In this document: one piece after another, positions 48,566 through 62,264 of the stretch
Layout of the letters: every line of letters starts with the position of its first letter
How positions within the stretch are numbered: position 1 is the stretch's first letter
NCBI GenBank assembly: GCA_021234535.1
Contig: SFZH01000008.1
Location: 23,910,739-23,974,738 of the forward strand
Direction of reading: 5' to 3'
Origin: Stichopus chloronotus
Taxonomy: Eukaryota > Echinodermata > Holothuroidea > Aspidochirotida > Stichopodidae
Length of the DNA: 64,000 bases
Made by a program: the position numbers and the translations under genes
The notes under the pieces: model-generated
What the model was told of the DNA's origin: nothing
Databases searched by the model: none
The model's input: only the letters and a program-made list of their open reading frames with translations

Positions 48566-49337
48566 GACGATCACGCCGAAGACTAGCAGTAACCCAACAT
48601 CTTTAACCTGGACCACAATACCGTCCCAAAATGGAGATGACTAAATTCTTCAATCAAGAATCAGGTTTATTATGACAGCATAAGGTTGTCACTAAGACAA
48701 CCAAATCAGATTCTGCTGTAACAAAAGGTCATGTGAAATGTTTTTATTACGACATAATGGATCTGTCAAAGAATATACTGTGCATTGCAAACACCACAAT
48801 TCTGGATGTCTGCGGAACAACATACTTTCTGTGTTTATTGGCATTATGTGTGGTGGGAAGCCGTTATGTTTTGGGGAAGAATGCCACATTTTGAATTTTA
48901 TTGCTGAATTGAACAACAGATTCTGCAGTAACATTTCTTAATCATATTCACGAATTACATCTGTTGTTCTTCTCTCTGCAATTGTTAGATTCTTTTGTTA
49001 ACCTTATAAAAAACAACAGTCCAAGACAATTTAGTGCTGTTTCGTTATTCCAGTAGACATATTAACTAGAGTGGCTTGTTTTAATTGTAAACATTGATAT
49101 AGTTCTCTTGTCCACTCTTGATCTCTCGATGTTCTTCATCAGCTTAGTGCAGTATGATACATACAGCGGTATTCAATATTCTTGTGCGTTTTAATCTCAC
49201 ACTTGAAGGATAATGGTAAAAATATATGAATTGTTGCTTTTCTTATCTGCTCAGATTAATTTTTCTCAGCACTCTGTATTCATATAAAAGTAATCTTGTA
49301 CTCTTTCCAGTTTCTTCAAGAGTAAAGTCTGCAGAAG

Positions 49338-49343
49338 AATAAA
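49338..49343 (+). terminator. Candidate polyadenylation signal for RSG1
   Basis: AATAAA about 770 bp after the RSG1 stop codon. Confidence 0.35.
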
Positions 49344-50570
49344 CAGTTTGTGTTTTATAAATATACTTTACATGTAGAAGGAAGATGATCCTAAAGTAGG
49401 AATTGTTAGATGGCACTATTAAAGTAAAAGTTAAAAAAAAAATGATTTACTCCATTTTTCACAAAAACGTTTTTAGATTGCACATGTCATCAATGTGACA
49501 ATTGAGACTGCAAACATTCCATTATTTTGTTTATAGTGTACCTTTTAGTTTTAATTTTTCCTTATTTATTTCCGTATGGGTGGACCAATTCAGTATCTAA
49601 CATGCTGGATATGAACACTATCGTTTGTTAGAGTATTTTTGTTACATTTACACAGATTGTCTTCATTGTCATTGAGGTTTGTCTGAATGCACCCTACTAA
49701 CCCTTCACACTGTTCCTGGCTAATTAATACGTGAAGTGGAATCCTCTCAAATATCAACAAGATGTTTTATTTTACTTTATGTGGAGACTGGTCAAAGTAA
49801 AATGGTTTTTTTGTTTTTTGAGCATCTTGAGATTCAATTTAAAACTTTACATGAGATCTTGCAACTGGTGAATTCAATTTGTTTATTCATATTTGTATAG
49901 AGATTACTAAAAGAGTAAAAAAACAATAACATTTCTTACAGAATAAAAAGAAAATTAAAATTTGAGATAAAACAACCTTCTCAAAGGAAGATACTACTGT
50001 AAATGACAAGAGTTTATATTGTATAACAATAATTCCTGAAAACCTGTGAACAGTACAGTATATTAAATACAAGTTGAGAAATTCCTTTAAAATGTTTACA
50101 TAGATATATCACTTTCTTGAAACTGTACTGCATTACCAATATATTCTTAACTATGAAATGTATTAAAAAAAAATTGTTATAAAGCATACTCTTCTATCTG
50201 ACACTTCTAGCATTGATCAATGTCAGACTTCATACACCTGTAGCAATTCTAAAATTACTTTGTCACACCTAAGTTGAAAGCAAACAAAACAAACCAGCTG
50301 TGGCTTACATGTTGTAGCCTGTATTGAAGAGCACGTAAAAGGAAGCTGGCCTAAACTTCCTATCTTTCCAGGATCTTGTTCAGAAATGAACAGTGTGCCT
50401 CTGCAGAAGATCCTGTTAAGGTTAGAAATATCTTGATAATTGTTTCTTATAAAATGATCCACGCACTTCATTGCATGTTATGCAATGTGTGCGATGTGAT
50501 CAATTGTGACTGGTTAGGATTCTATTTGTAATATTATGCAATTTATAAATCAATCAATCAATCAATCAAC

Positions 50571-50629
<59 letters not shown>

Positions 50630-51759
50630 ATCAATAGATCAATAGACAGCAATATTGTTTAGCACACATAAAAAATGGTAGAGTTAAATGGCAAGTTTGA
50701 AACACATCACATTATTAGAGTATGGATGTCCTCCTTAGAATTTGTCCTACTATTGCATAAAAAAAAACAACAAAAGAAAAAAAACATCACAAATCTTGTC
50801 AAAGGATATGTCATAATTCATGTCTTCATAATTTACCCAGATGTAATGACTTTTAATCCATCAAACTTTCCACTTGAATATAGAATTGATGATAGGTAAA
50901 ATTAGCACATGCTGGATGGAATATGGAATAAAATGCATATTGTGCAGTGTCAAATGAACATCGTTTTTAACTATGTTTGTGGTGGCCAACCTGTGGCCTC
51001 ACACAGAGGCATCATGTGGCCCTGAAAACCCCTTTCAAAAAGAAAAATTGCCGAGAAAAGAATTAAGTCAAAAACTGAAAGTAATATAGAATCTTACAAT
51101 AACTAATATTGTTTGTCGAATCTAACACTCACTATAGGCTGATAGTCCCTAATTTTCATGTTTTGGGTATTTGTCTCTCCTAAGTTGTGTCTGCATGTAT
51201 ATACTGCTTCATTCATATAATTCTATCCTCTTAGTCATGACACGTATCCAGGCCACAACATTTCTTTTTTTTTTTCTCTCTTTTATAATACAGACAGCAT
51301 AAAGAGAAGGACAATAGATTGCTATCTATGACCTGTGCTGCTCAACATATTGTTCAAATGTGGCAACATGGTCCCTTGATTCCAAAAGATTGCCCCCCCC
51401 CCAATGATCTAGGGTTATATAGGTACATTACTGTATTATTTAATATTTGGAGAAGAGACAAATTTCTCAAAACATTTTTTAAAGTATTTGATATGCACAA
51501 AAGCATAACAAAATTGCAACAGTGCCAATTGAAGAAACATGGCAATAACAACAAATGATGTCTGCAAGTTTTACAGTATGTGAATAATTCTGTAATTTAA
51601 AGTCCCTGAGCAAAAAGCAAATGAATATTGACAGTGCCTACATCATTGTGACTGTCACAGTTAATAATATACACCAGTTTAACTAGACCAGCAAAGAATA
51701 AAACTGTTCCATCTCTTATCTGGGCACTCTTGGACAATCTTAAAAATCTCATGCTTTTT
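49344..51759. other. Intergenic between convergent RSG1 and zinc-finger gene
   Basis: AT-rich, with the (AATC)n array at 50549-50630 and no recognisable exon. The 3' UTRs of both neighbours should end here. Confidence 0.55.
50549..50630. repeat. (AATC)n microsatellite
   Basis: About 20 aatc units interrupted by a short caaccaacc stretch. Same motif and phase as the array at 17571-17647. Confidence 0.9.
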
Positions 51760-54003
51760 TCACTTAACTAATTTCATCCCCGTGTGCAATCTCTCGTGCT
51801 TCTTCCTCCCGCTTCCGGTAGAGAAGCCTCGGTCACAGTACTGACACTGGTAGGGCCGCTCCCCTGTGTGGGTCCTCTCGTGAGTCTTCAAGTGTCCTTT
51901 CTGAGAGAAGGCTTTTTCACAGAGACTGCACTGGTAGGGCTTTTCTCCTGTATGAATCCTCTCATGAATTAAACATTTACTGATGGAATAAAAAGGTTTT
52001 GAGCAATATTTACACCGGGGTAAATTTAACTTTCCTTCCTCTGTGTGTAGCTGTTCGTGCCTCCGACAGTCCCCTACGGCAGCGAAACCTCTGAAGCAGT
52101 GACAACATTTGTACGGCTTCTCACCGGTGTGTCTACGTTCATGGAGGATCTTTTTGCTGTTTGATGAGAAGGGTTTCCTACAGTAATGGCAGAGATGTGG
52201 CCGTCCAGAACTCCCAAATTTGTTCTTGTCCTTTAGCTGTTTCTCAACGACAGTATCGTTACCTTTCATCATGTTTCTTTCAACATAAATATTCCGGAAA
52301 ATCTTTGTCCGTGGACCAGGACGCTTTGCAGCATCTGCGACAGAATGTAATCTTTGATGGGCAATGAAAGAGGTCATGAGAGTGAATGATGTCTTGCATA
52401 TTTTACAGCAATAAGGACGTCCGACCGTGCAGGTCGATGGTTTGATATTGTTTACTCTCCGATTATCAGCCTCGCTGGCCACCAAGCTGGAGGAGATGCT
52501 GTGATCATTAACGCTACTGTACATTAAGACACTGTTATTCAAGCCACCTGCTGATTCTGCTGCCTGTGTGTGACATTCTCTGTGTTGTATCAGGGATTCA
52601 TCTGATGAAAATTCTTTGAAGCAGAAGCTACACTGATAAGGCATCTCTTTTAGTTTCTTCAGGACACCTTTGGCTTGGTTTACCAGGCTAGATGAACTCA
52701 GCTGCCTCTGAAAGTTGGAGTTTCTTCCAGCTTGCTGCTGCTGGGACTGATTCCCATCTGAAACAGAAAACAAAACTTCTTGGTAACAGTTACAGTCTGA
52801 TTGCAGACTCGGCTAACGTTCAAGTAGTTTGTGTGTTCGTCATAAAGGATGCTCGGGTAATTGAAAGAAGTGGTATGATAAGCCTGTGTTGAACCTCAGT
52901 TGACTTTCATGACATGTGGTGTAATTGAAAATGCTCAATTTTAAGTCTTCATTGTCATGGGTCTATCTTTGAGAAAATTTGCATCCAATTCCAATTTATA
53001 ACAAAGACCTGCATGTTTTATTACACCTGTCTCAAAAATGTGCATAGCAAAGGAACACCTATAAAGTGAACCTTTAGAATCCCATATGCCACACCATATC
53101 TGCCAAAGAGTCTACACTTCCAAAATCAACTATATCTGACCAATCTGAGCCCTATCAAGCAGATTTTACCAAGGCATTTAAACCTGCAGAATCAAACATG
53201 GCTGGGATCCTTAGATCCTGCCTAACAAATGCAAAATAATTAGAACTTTAAGGTGATCTGTTTGTCTTTTTAACATTTTATGATCTGGAAATGTCCATCA
53301 CTACTTTATGGTCACTCTTTGCACGGAGTGATGAAACATCAGAGGCAGGCATGTGTATATTTACCACTTTGCTATCATGTAATTAGTATTATTCACTGAC
53401 TGCAAATATATATTATAATGACTGATAACATTTGCAGAGAGTTACTATGTAAAGAAGACACTTACACATCCCTAGATTTAATAATACGATCAATCGCCTT
53501 CAAGTGAGTCCCACAATAGGTCAATATATTCACGACAGCTGGATCTTAATTAGATCTTAATTAGATCTTAATTAGATCCTGCTAGATCTAAGATACGGTA
53601 GCTGGTGCCCTACTTGAAGAAACCACACCTGACACAGCAGTTGCGCCAAAGTTTCGGCATCTCATTTTGATGGGAATTTAAGCGATGAATGCTTTGTAAG
53701 TGCCAGCATAAAACTCAACCATTGCCATTTCCTTGCTTATTAAACTAAGCCCACTCCTAATAATATGCTAATGGTCGGCATGTCAGTAAAATAAAGTTAC
53801 GCTGTAAGCAAGAATACACTAGCATCCTGTGAATATGGAGTGATATATTTCCAACATTACAGTCACCAAAAGTTAAGGGTGCACACAATAACTGTTTTGG
53901 CATACCAGACAAGTGTAATAACCTTGATCATAGTTACCATCAACTGGACTCTCCATGTTGCATTGCTCTCTGTTGCCATGGTTACTTTCATCTTCAGAAA
54001 CAT
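51760..54003 (-). CDS. Seven-finger C2H2 zinc-finger protein, 3' exons
   Basis: Two minus-strand exons join in phase: 54003-53938 (66 nt) and 52757-51760 (998 nt, ends in a stop). The small exon reads DVSEDESNHGN then REQCNMESPVD. The large one encodes 331 residues with a Gln/Ser-rich start and seven C2H2 fingers. Finger 1 (YQCSFC) is near residue 41 of the exon and finger 2 (YCCKIC) near 116. Fingers 3-7 form a compact C-terminal array from about 188 to 326, with TGEKPY or TGERPY linkers joining fingers 3-4, 5-6 and 6-7; a longer acidic linker (TEEGKLNL) lies between 4 and 5. Such linked arrays bind DNA, so a nuclear transcription factor is likely. There is no KRAB, BTB or SET domain here. 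The start codon is in an exon not identified; both acceptors are phase 1. The orthologue is not identifiable by eye. Confidence 0.8.
53545..53592. repeat. Short tandem repeat, tagatcttaat
   Basis: Three perfect copies of agatcttaatt plus a diverged one, in the intron between the two zinc-finger exons. Confidence 0.7.
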
Positions 54004-55632
54004 CTGTAGGATGTAAACCACAAGGCAATTTTGATGAGATTTTGAAACCTCATGCAAATGCTTAAAATTTTTCCTTTCTCGTTTGTACACTAGACTATTC
54101 ATACTCACTGCCAAAAAACATAATATACACATAAACATAGACAACTGCTCTATATCTTTGATTCGAAAATACTGGTATATACTTCATGTAAGCCAACCTC
54201 AATCAAACTCAGGTGAATGTACATCAGAAGAAAAATGAATGGACTGAATAGCCTCTACAGAATAGGATTAGCAGGTGTCTATTCAAGTCAGTTCATGTGC
54301 TAGTTTATTCATGTTGTAAGAAGGGTGGGCAAAAAGACCTATCCATGCAGACAACAGTGCAAACTATGATATGTGAGGCTGCATCACTCTTACCACTCCT
54401 ATCCAGCCAGTGTAGTGGCCAAATCAAAATTCTGCAAGCATTTAAATTGCTTCAAAAATATCTTGCAATGGATAAATTTCCTGCAATTCATTTACATATG
54501 GCAGTCTGTTGGCTCCCTGCAACACTTTGTTTCAAAAGGACAATGAAAAATCTGAAAATGCATAAAATAGAAGTAAGTAGGGATTGGGACCTTGCTGGAC
54601 CATGTGGATCCCCCAAAAAGTAGAGAAGGCCTACACATACATAGCTGAGGGCAGACCAACATGCCCAAAGTAAGGTACATTTGTCTGAAAGAACCACTAG
54701 TGGACTGCAGCAGTACATGAGCCAAAGACTACAGAGACAGAAATAAGATATTGGCTCAGAGAAACAGTGGGCTGTGTGAGGACTTCAGAGGAGAGAACTG
54801 AAATTACACAAACTGAGGCATATTAGAAACTATTACAATGAAAGAAAACAGCACAAAAACAAGGAAATGATCACAAAGAGATGGTAATTGGTTACACATA
54901 CAGTACTATATTGTGGATCGATTGGGTACATGTATGCTTAGCCACCAACACCTTTTTATAATATAAACTGTTGCATCAACAAACACTTTAAATGGTAAGG
55001 CAATAACTGTGCTAGGATTGTAACTATACAACATGTCTGGTTAGGATTGTTGTATTAAGTGCTTGATCGACCATCAAATGAATTAAATCCTCTTTTTTAA
55101 CAAATTCGATCCTGAATCATGAGGTTTTGATTTTTTTTTTTTTGCAAGTCAAAATTTAGTTTCTTGATTCCTTCTGATACAAGATTAACAAATATGATAT
55201 ATGTCCAGTAAATCTCTACAACACTAGAATAAAGCCAGTATCTCACGAAGACAGAGTCGCATGTTTACTTTTGTGACTTTTGCATTTTTTAATGCAAAAT
55301 ACTAGGAAAACTACACATGAGAATTTGTCTGTCTGGTTTAACTTACAATATCACTGCGACAAATGTGAATGTTTATTTTTATGCACTAGTCACAACAATC
55401 AAGGTGTGAAGTGAATATGTTTCACATGAAGACAGGAATGCCAAAGTTACACCAGACAGTCGCCAGACTGTAACTTATCACTAATGTCATGAAACAACCT
55501 AGACAAAACCAGAGGATGTTTGACCAAAGGCTAATTCTTCAAAATGTGCTACGTTGGTTCTACATCTGTACTACATTAAAGAAAATGTTTTACCAAACCT
55601 TTGCTATCATTTGATGGTAGATTTTCACAAAA
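54004..55632. other. Intron or intergenic, no gene seen
   Basis: Upstream of the zinc-finger exon on the minus strand. Several open frames of 70-110 codons occur here but none has matched splice sites or recognisable motifs. Confidence 0.4.
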
Positions 55633-55907
55633 TCATTGCAGAAAATTTTCAACATGTTCAAAACTGCATGCGGTGCTTTTGCAATTCCTGCAAATTGAGG
55701 CGACAGCTTTGCTACTTTTTTTGTAAGATTTGACAAATTTGCACAGTTCAGTTGCAAACCATACGAAAGTAAAATTTTTCTTCATAAGATACTGGCTCAA
55801 TCTATTTACACAAAATTTTTTGTTTGGAACTATTGCTAACATAATGTGTTTCATGGGCAACAGTCCACTACATGTACCATCCACAGATCTCAACAGCATT
55901 GTGATTC
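55633..55907 (-). CDS. Possible alternative terminal exon
   Basis: A strong acceptor on the minus strand (tttatttctcacag) opens a frame of about 91 residues that begins ITMLLRSVDGTCSGLL and runs to a stop. Its phase is 1, as for both zinc-finger exons downstream, so it could be an alternative last exon of the same gene. It contains four cysteines (CRNCKSTAC and one before) but no recognisable domain, and chance cannot be excluded in AT-rich DNA. Confidence 0.2.
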
Positions 55908-55909
55908 CT

Positions 55910-57724
55910 GTGAGAAATAAAAACAAAAAAAAGTGGAGGCTGTAAGTAACAACTACTGATGAGAAAGAAAAGTCAAGCACTCACAAAATACAGATACAGT
56001 ATTTACAGTATGTTTCACACACAGGAGTGTGTTTCCTACCGTTCAAAATACAAAAAATACTACTGTAGCGGCAGTCATCAAATTCTGTTCTATCTCTCCT
56101 CTTTGTCTCATTCTCTCTCTGTCTTGAAACTGATCAGAGTTGATGAGAGAAATAAGTTAAAAGCCATCTCCTTTGAAGGAGGCACTAAAACTATGAAACG
56201 ACTGTAGATGATATTGACACTAATGACAAATTACAAAAGTCTCAAAATCCTTTCTTTCTGCTGCTTCTCTCATCTTCTCTATAAATTTCTAAAAGCTCGG
56301 CAAATGGAAGCAAGTTAAAAAAACTCAAGTAAAATGTGAACGAGGAAGGTAGTGCAAACTATTTCCAAATACAAAATGTTACTATTAACTGTAAGCAAAA
56401 AGACAAAATGGTTTAGATAAAAATGCATACTAGTAAGACAGTAATGATATGCAATACAGTCCTAAATATAAGAACAATTCAAATGTTTTGAAAACTACTA
56501 GCCAACTACATGGCAGGATCATTAACTCTATGCTGCTATACACCGCAGTTCAGAGGGCAATACAAACTATTTACAACAAGCAGCACAGTACCAGTGAAGC
56601 AATGAAGGTATGCATGATTGATGTGGAGTTTTTATGGATGATTGATGTGGAGTTTTTCCATCCTGCTTGGTTAATGTATGCACAGTATATACAAGATGAA
56701 AATTAAAGTCAAATAACTCTACAGTATCTGTACAGTAACAGAGGAAGGCACAGAATTAGAGGATATCTACTCAAAACAGGACAAAAGTAATCAGTAATCA
56801 CTACAAAATCAAGTTAAATCTCTTATCCCTCCCAGAAATCCACAATTCTTGTCTTTCCACGACTTCTGTTGGTATCAGCAGTCTCTGGATGTATGGACTG
56901 GGAAATTACCCAGTATGAAACTTACAGTACTTCCTCAAAATGATGTTCATGCAAGTGCGCAAACACCATCAAATATATAATACATTCAATTGAAAAACTT
57001 AGTGCACCTGTTATTACGACCTTTTAATCCCACTAAGTCCACTGCACTATTGCTCGATGTGTGACATTGCTGACATGTTTGGCTAACAATGTACATGTCC
57101 AACTACTAGTTGTTTATCCATGGGACACTAAACTGTTAACTACCTCATGAATATTTAAATGTGCTCACCAAGTACATACTGTATGCAATGTTATTATGTA
57201 GATGACATGCATTTGCCAGTTATCAATGTAACATAGTGTGCTGTTGTCAAAGAAACATGTTTAAACTCATTTAAGACTTTGATATTACTGCTTTACCTGA
57301 CTCCTGACCTTACCGGACTTTGAAAATGACCCACGAATCCCCCCAAAACAATTCATTTCTCGTATGTACAAAATGCACTGACAAAAGCACAGCAAAGAAA
57401 AATAACATCATATTTACATATAAAGAACACTAGAAAGAAAAGTACTGTTCATCAAAGCTAGTGACCCTAAAATAAACCTAAACAAGCAGAGAAAAAAAGA
57501 AGAAGAAGAAAAAAACAGAAACCAGTAACAAAAACTTTGACATTAACAAGATACCAAGGTTACTCCCAGATTAATATTTATTTAACAAATTAAGATACAA
57601 GCCTACCTACGAGCTATTAAAGCTCTCGTGCACCTCCCATATCTCATCACCACAAATCTAGACATTCATAGACTTCAGCCAAGATTAAGATTCCTTTGTT
57701 TCTTGCTGATTAAGTGGACCTATT
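55910..57724. other. Intergenic or intronic, no gene seen
   Basis: AT-rich sequence without organised repeats apart from a local duplication of atgattgatgtggagttttt near 56615-56656. No supported exon. Confidence 0.4.
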
Positions 57725-58410
57725 TTTTTATCATTGAACTTCTGCCTGTCAATGAGGTCCTGATATTATTATCACTTCATTGTTGTCTCTCCATGAGGTT
57801 CTTATATTACTATCACCTCACTGTTGGCTGTTCATGAGGTCCTTATATTACCATCACCTCATTGCTGTCTCTTTATGACGTTCTATTATTACTATCACCT
57901 CATTGCTTGTGGTTCATGAGGTCCTTACATTACTACCACATCACTGTTGGCTGTTAATGAGGTCCTTACATTACTATCACCTCATTGCTTGCGGTTCATG
58001 AGGTCCTTACATTACTATCACATCATTGTTGGCTGTTAATGAGGTCCTTACATTACTATCACCTCATTGCTTGTGGTTCATGAGGTCCTTATATTACTAT
58101 CACATCATTGTTGGCTGTTAATGAGGTCCTTATAGTACTGTCATGTCACTGCTGGCTGTTCATGAGGTTCTTATATTATTATCACCTCACTGCTGCCTCT
58201 TCATGAGGATCTTACATTACCATCACCTCATTGTTGGCTGTTTATGAGGTCCTTACATTACTACCACAGCATTGTTGGCTGTTAATGAGGTTCTTATATT
58301 ACTACCACACCATCGATGGCTATTCATGAGGTACTTACAGTATGATCACTTCATTGCTGCCTCTTCATGAGGTTCTTATATTACTATCATGTCATTGCTG
58401 GATGTCTAAT
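57725..58410. repeat. Minisatellite downstream of the recombinase-like gene
   Basis: About 15 units of roughly 45 bp containing ttcatgaggtccttacatta and ctatcacctcattg, with a dimer-like higher-order pattern (ggctgttaatgagg alternating with gcttgtggttcatgagg). It ends about 250 bp from the stop codon at 58653, so it may be within the 3' UTR. Confidence 0.85.
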
Positions 58411-58652
58411 GTAGCTCTAGTTTTACTACCGCTTCAATTCTTGCCATTTCTTACATGTTTTTATCTACATCTCCTCTTTATCTTTTACTTCAGCCTGTGT
58501 CCATTCTCTATTGTACCATGACAATGGTAAGGTATTTCTGTTACACACAAAGTGCCCTTGTTTCATAGCGCCTTTCATTATTGGTTTTTAATTGTTCTAT
58601 ATTGTCTCATTTTATCACTATTGGTGACATTCTTTTACTTTGCTCCCGTCTT

Positions 58653-61045
58653 CTACTTTCTCTTCTTGTACTCATTGTAAACCTTGTATTTGACATCTTT
58701 CCAGGTCTTTCCTGACAGGAGTCCTTTGCTTTGTCTTATAACTAACTCAGCGATGTATTTTCCGGGTGGTCGCTGCTTTCTGATATGCCACTTGATCTCC
58801 GGGTGAGAGAAGAGGTAATTTTCCTGAACCTTTCTCCATGTTCTGTATCTCCTTGCCTGTTTGCTTGTTTGAGACTGCTTCCCTGGGTCACTTGGTATCT
58901 TTTTATCCTCTTCATCTTGAGATGGTTTTGGTGTATACTGGAAACATTTAAGCAATTCATCAGAGGTCAGTTCTACCTCCTCTAGGGACCTTTCCTGGAA
59001 TTTGCTTACTTTTTCTTTCTCAATTAAAGTGAGCAACTTCATCAGTTTGGCCATCAAAATGCTGTCCCATGGCATTCGATAGTATTCGCAATGGACTACG
59101 ATGTTATGACCCATAAGTGTAGCCAACTGTTCCAACTCACGTTCTTTCAGCTCTTGCAACTGGACCACAGTTGCAATTTGCCGATGGAAATTGGCACAAT
59201 AAACGTTATTTGGGTGTTGTAGTCCTGCTTGCTCTGCTAGCTTAGGGATGATTGAGGAACCTGCCAGAGGTGTAGAAGCATCTTCTGAAAAAAGATAGAT
59301 CTGACCATTGGCAGATTCCTGCGATGATTTGATAATTATGTCAAGACTTTTCTTCATCGATTCAGTCAAAAGGATCAGTTCCTTCCTTCCTTCCTTGATG
59401 AGGATGCTGATGGGTTTCAATCGATCCAGAGCTACTACCTCTGGTATCGTCAGAAACCGTTTCATCTCCTCTTCGATTGGTTTCATCTCCTGCATTTGCT
59501 GGAGGTACTTACTCACCTCAAGGGATTCCACTTCTCCAGACCTGTGACGATTGAAGAGCCAGACTTGAGCAAATGTTACTTCTTTGAGACGGGTGAGATC
59601 CTCTGGGGAGGAGATCTCACCACCTTTGGCAAATCCAGACTTGATGCTACTCTCTTCCTTTGAGAGGTAATCACAAAGTTTAAAATAGTACTCGGTTACC
59701 CTCAGTATCTCTGGATGATGACACGCATCTTTGATTTCCTGATGGCACCCAGTGACTCTAGTCCACTGACTCTCTCTCAGTTTCATAAATTCATCAACCT
59801 CTCTTGCTTGCTCCTTTTCCCCGTTCCTGATGAATCTGCCACGTACGACAAGAGCTAAATCTCTTAATGCGAAGCCCAACTTTCTGACATTTGAAAAGTA
59901 TTCGTACTCTTTTGTCTTTTCATTGTAACCAGATATAATCTTGGCAACTTTTCCAACGGTTTGAAACGCCGCAGTCTTTACAAGGTCTTCCCCACAAGAT
60001 ATTTTGTCATTTAGTGACCTGCCAATATCTACAGCATTTGCCAACAGCCTCATTTTCCCTCTGATGGTCTGTTCTTTCTTGGTGCACCTTATAACTTCAA
60101 TGTCTCTTTCTCCGACATCCAGAATATCTTTATCATTTCTGACAATGGCTGATATCTTGTCCTCAATGAGTCCACTCACTACCATTCTAAGCTGCTCGGA
60201 CACAGCATGCTTCAGAGGTATCAAGCTCCTTCCTTCTCTTAGGTGTCGTTTTCCTTCTTTCGCCTTCTTCTTCCTCTCTGAACAAACCGTCTTATGTTTC
60301 CACAAGGACTTAGACAGAAAGTATCCAAGACAGTCACTACAAGGAGTATATGAACTAATGGAGCATGACTGCCAATACTCTGGTCTTTTAACTACAATAA
60401 GATCGTCAGCCTCTCCAAGGTGAACTTTTTTATTATGTTCGAAGTTACCATGGTTTCTGATTTTTGACCACACCTTCTTAGACTCTAATTTTTTTCCTTC
60501 TCTTTGTAAGGCCACTCCTTTCGCGACCAATACTTCCTCCCTGTGGGCACTTTTCAGGTGACGTACCAACTTGCACTGCCTTTTACTGCAGTAAAGACAG
60601 TAAGAGTACTTGTCCCAGACTCTACCCCTGGCTGCAGAGCTCTTAGAGGGTTCAACAAATGGTTTTGATACAGTCTGAAGGCATGTCGAGGATTTCCATC
60701 TATTGCCATGACTGCGATGAATAGACAGATTGGACCTTGGTCGACTTTCATCATTACACCTGCCATTATTGGCTTCAACTCCAGGCAATGTGTGCTGTTC
60801 CGTGTTAAATTTTTGTTGAGTCTTGTAAGCAGTTGATTGGTTCACTTCATCATATCCTTCTTCCTCCTCATCTACCACCTCATCATCATCATCAGCAGCA
60901 TCCTCCTTATCAAAATCTACTGCTAATTTTATTATTGCCTTTGATGAAGGTTGCATCTGTGCCTTTGGTGGTTGGTTGAAATTATCTTCATCAACATGAT
61001 CTTGTGTTTTTTCAGTTCTTCTGTCTACACCAAATACAGGAGACT
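58653..61045 (-). CDS. Zinc-finger, tyrosine-recombinase-fold, SANT-like protein
   Basis: A single exon of 797 codons (767 aa if translation starts at the ATG at 60956). It is open upstream of that ATG for 29 codons to an acceptor (tgttgtaggcag) at 61046, so a spliced N-terminus is likely. From the ATG: an acidic stretch (15-35); a C2H2-like finger C120-C123-H133-H138; a second finger-like unit C206-C209-H221-C225; a long helical region; a recombinase-like domain with box I NRHRSGEVESL (R472), box II NFHRQIAT (589-596), LMGHN (614-618) and EYYRMP (Tyr 625/626); and a C-terminal PGKYIAE then KTWKDVKYKV, a SANT/homeodomain-like end. This order matches a family of fish and invertebrate proteins in which box II usually reads LRKHIAT. 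Here the Arg of that box is His, so DNA strand transfer is probably lost. It is either a decayed Crypton-type element or a host gene derived from one. Confidence 0.75.
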
Positions 61046-61269
61046 CTGCCTACAACACCAAAAATAATAAAGACACAGGGTCAATGAAAACAGGCTGGTC
61101 AAATGATTCATGTCATTGATACTGACCTAGATAAGAAGAACCTGATGTTCATCCTTTAATTAATACTTAATGTAGTAGATACTGAAATAACTAAATGGTG
61201 CGGGTAATATACAATAGGTATAGATAAGGTGAAAAATATGGTCAAACACTAGGCACAATACATCAGTAG

Positions 61270-61640
61270 GTACAGTACCCTTAGATTGCTGTAAAGGCAG
61301 AAGGCACTCCATGGTATTGGCAAAAGGTACTCCATGATATAGGCAGAAGGTATGTCCATACCATACTATCCATGGTACATGGACAATGGGAAATCTACAG
61401 AATGTGCAGTAGATACTCAATAGTATTAAGAGTACTGTAGATACTCCATGAGGCAGAGAGCATTATAGGTACTCCGTGTTAACAGTGGGTACCGTAAGTA
61501 CTTCATGGTACAGAGCGTATGGTAGGTACTCCAAAGTACAGAAGGTACTTCATGATGCAGAGAGCACTGTGGGTACTTCATGGTACAGAGAGCCTGTAGG
61601 TACTCCATGGTACAAAGAGCACTGTGGGTACTCCATAGTG
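61270..61640. repeat. Minisatellite, unit about 27 bp
   Basis: About 13 imperfect copies of ggtactccatggtacagaga and gcactgtg in the intron upstream of the recombinase-like exon. Confidence 0.8.
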
Positions 61641-61959
61641 GGTATGCAGTGCATACTCTATGTGGACAATTTAATGTATTTAGTGTAGTAGTATTTAGTG
61701 CAGCATGTAGTATCTAATGCATTAGTAACTCAGTTTTGAAACATTTAATACAGCAAATGTTAGTGTTTTCGTGGATTCCTAAAAATCAGGGTTTTTAATC
61801 AGAATCCATTGAGTTAGCCTACCAAAATGTGGGCTGTATCGTTATCACTGGTTATTTCACACTGCTGTTCATCATAGTTTGTCACTCTGTGTTGTGTCTA
61901 TATATAATCGAAGATTTTTAACAGCATATTGACTTAATGCTGCATAATAGTCTGTGGTG

Positions 61960-62230
61960 GAATATAACTTGGCATGACATAAAGAGTTTGGCAACAAATT
62001 TAATTTTAAAGGCTGGATAAGTTTTGATGGCTTAAGGACTTTGCCAACAAAAGTAATGGAATTAGCTTTGTGGCATAAGGAAATTTGATGACATGTAATT
62101 TTGACAATGGAATTAGTTTTGATGGCTTGATGACCTCTGACAGCAAAATTAACTTTTGACAACAGAATCAATTTTGGAGGAGTAAGAATTTCAAAGTCTT
62201 AATATCTTAATATTTTTTGACAGCAAAATA
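61960..62230. repeat. Degenerate tandem repeat
   Basis: Diverged copies of ttttgatggcttaaggac, gacaacaaaattaa and aatggaattagtttt, unit about 50-60 bp. Confidence 0.45.
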
Positions 62231-62264
62231 AGTTTGGATAGAGATTTTTTTCTTTTGACTAACT

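Noticed and set aside
57628..57837. Plus-strand frame at the start of the 57.7-58.4 kb minisatellite
   Set aside because: It reads partly through the repeat and lacks any conserved motif.
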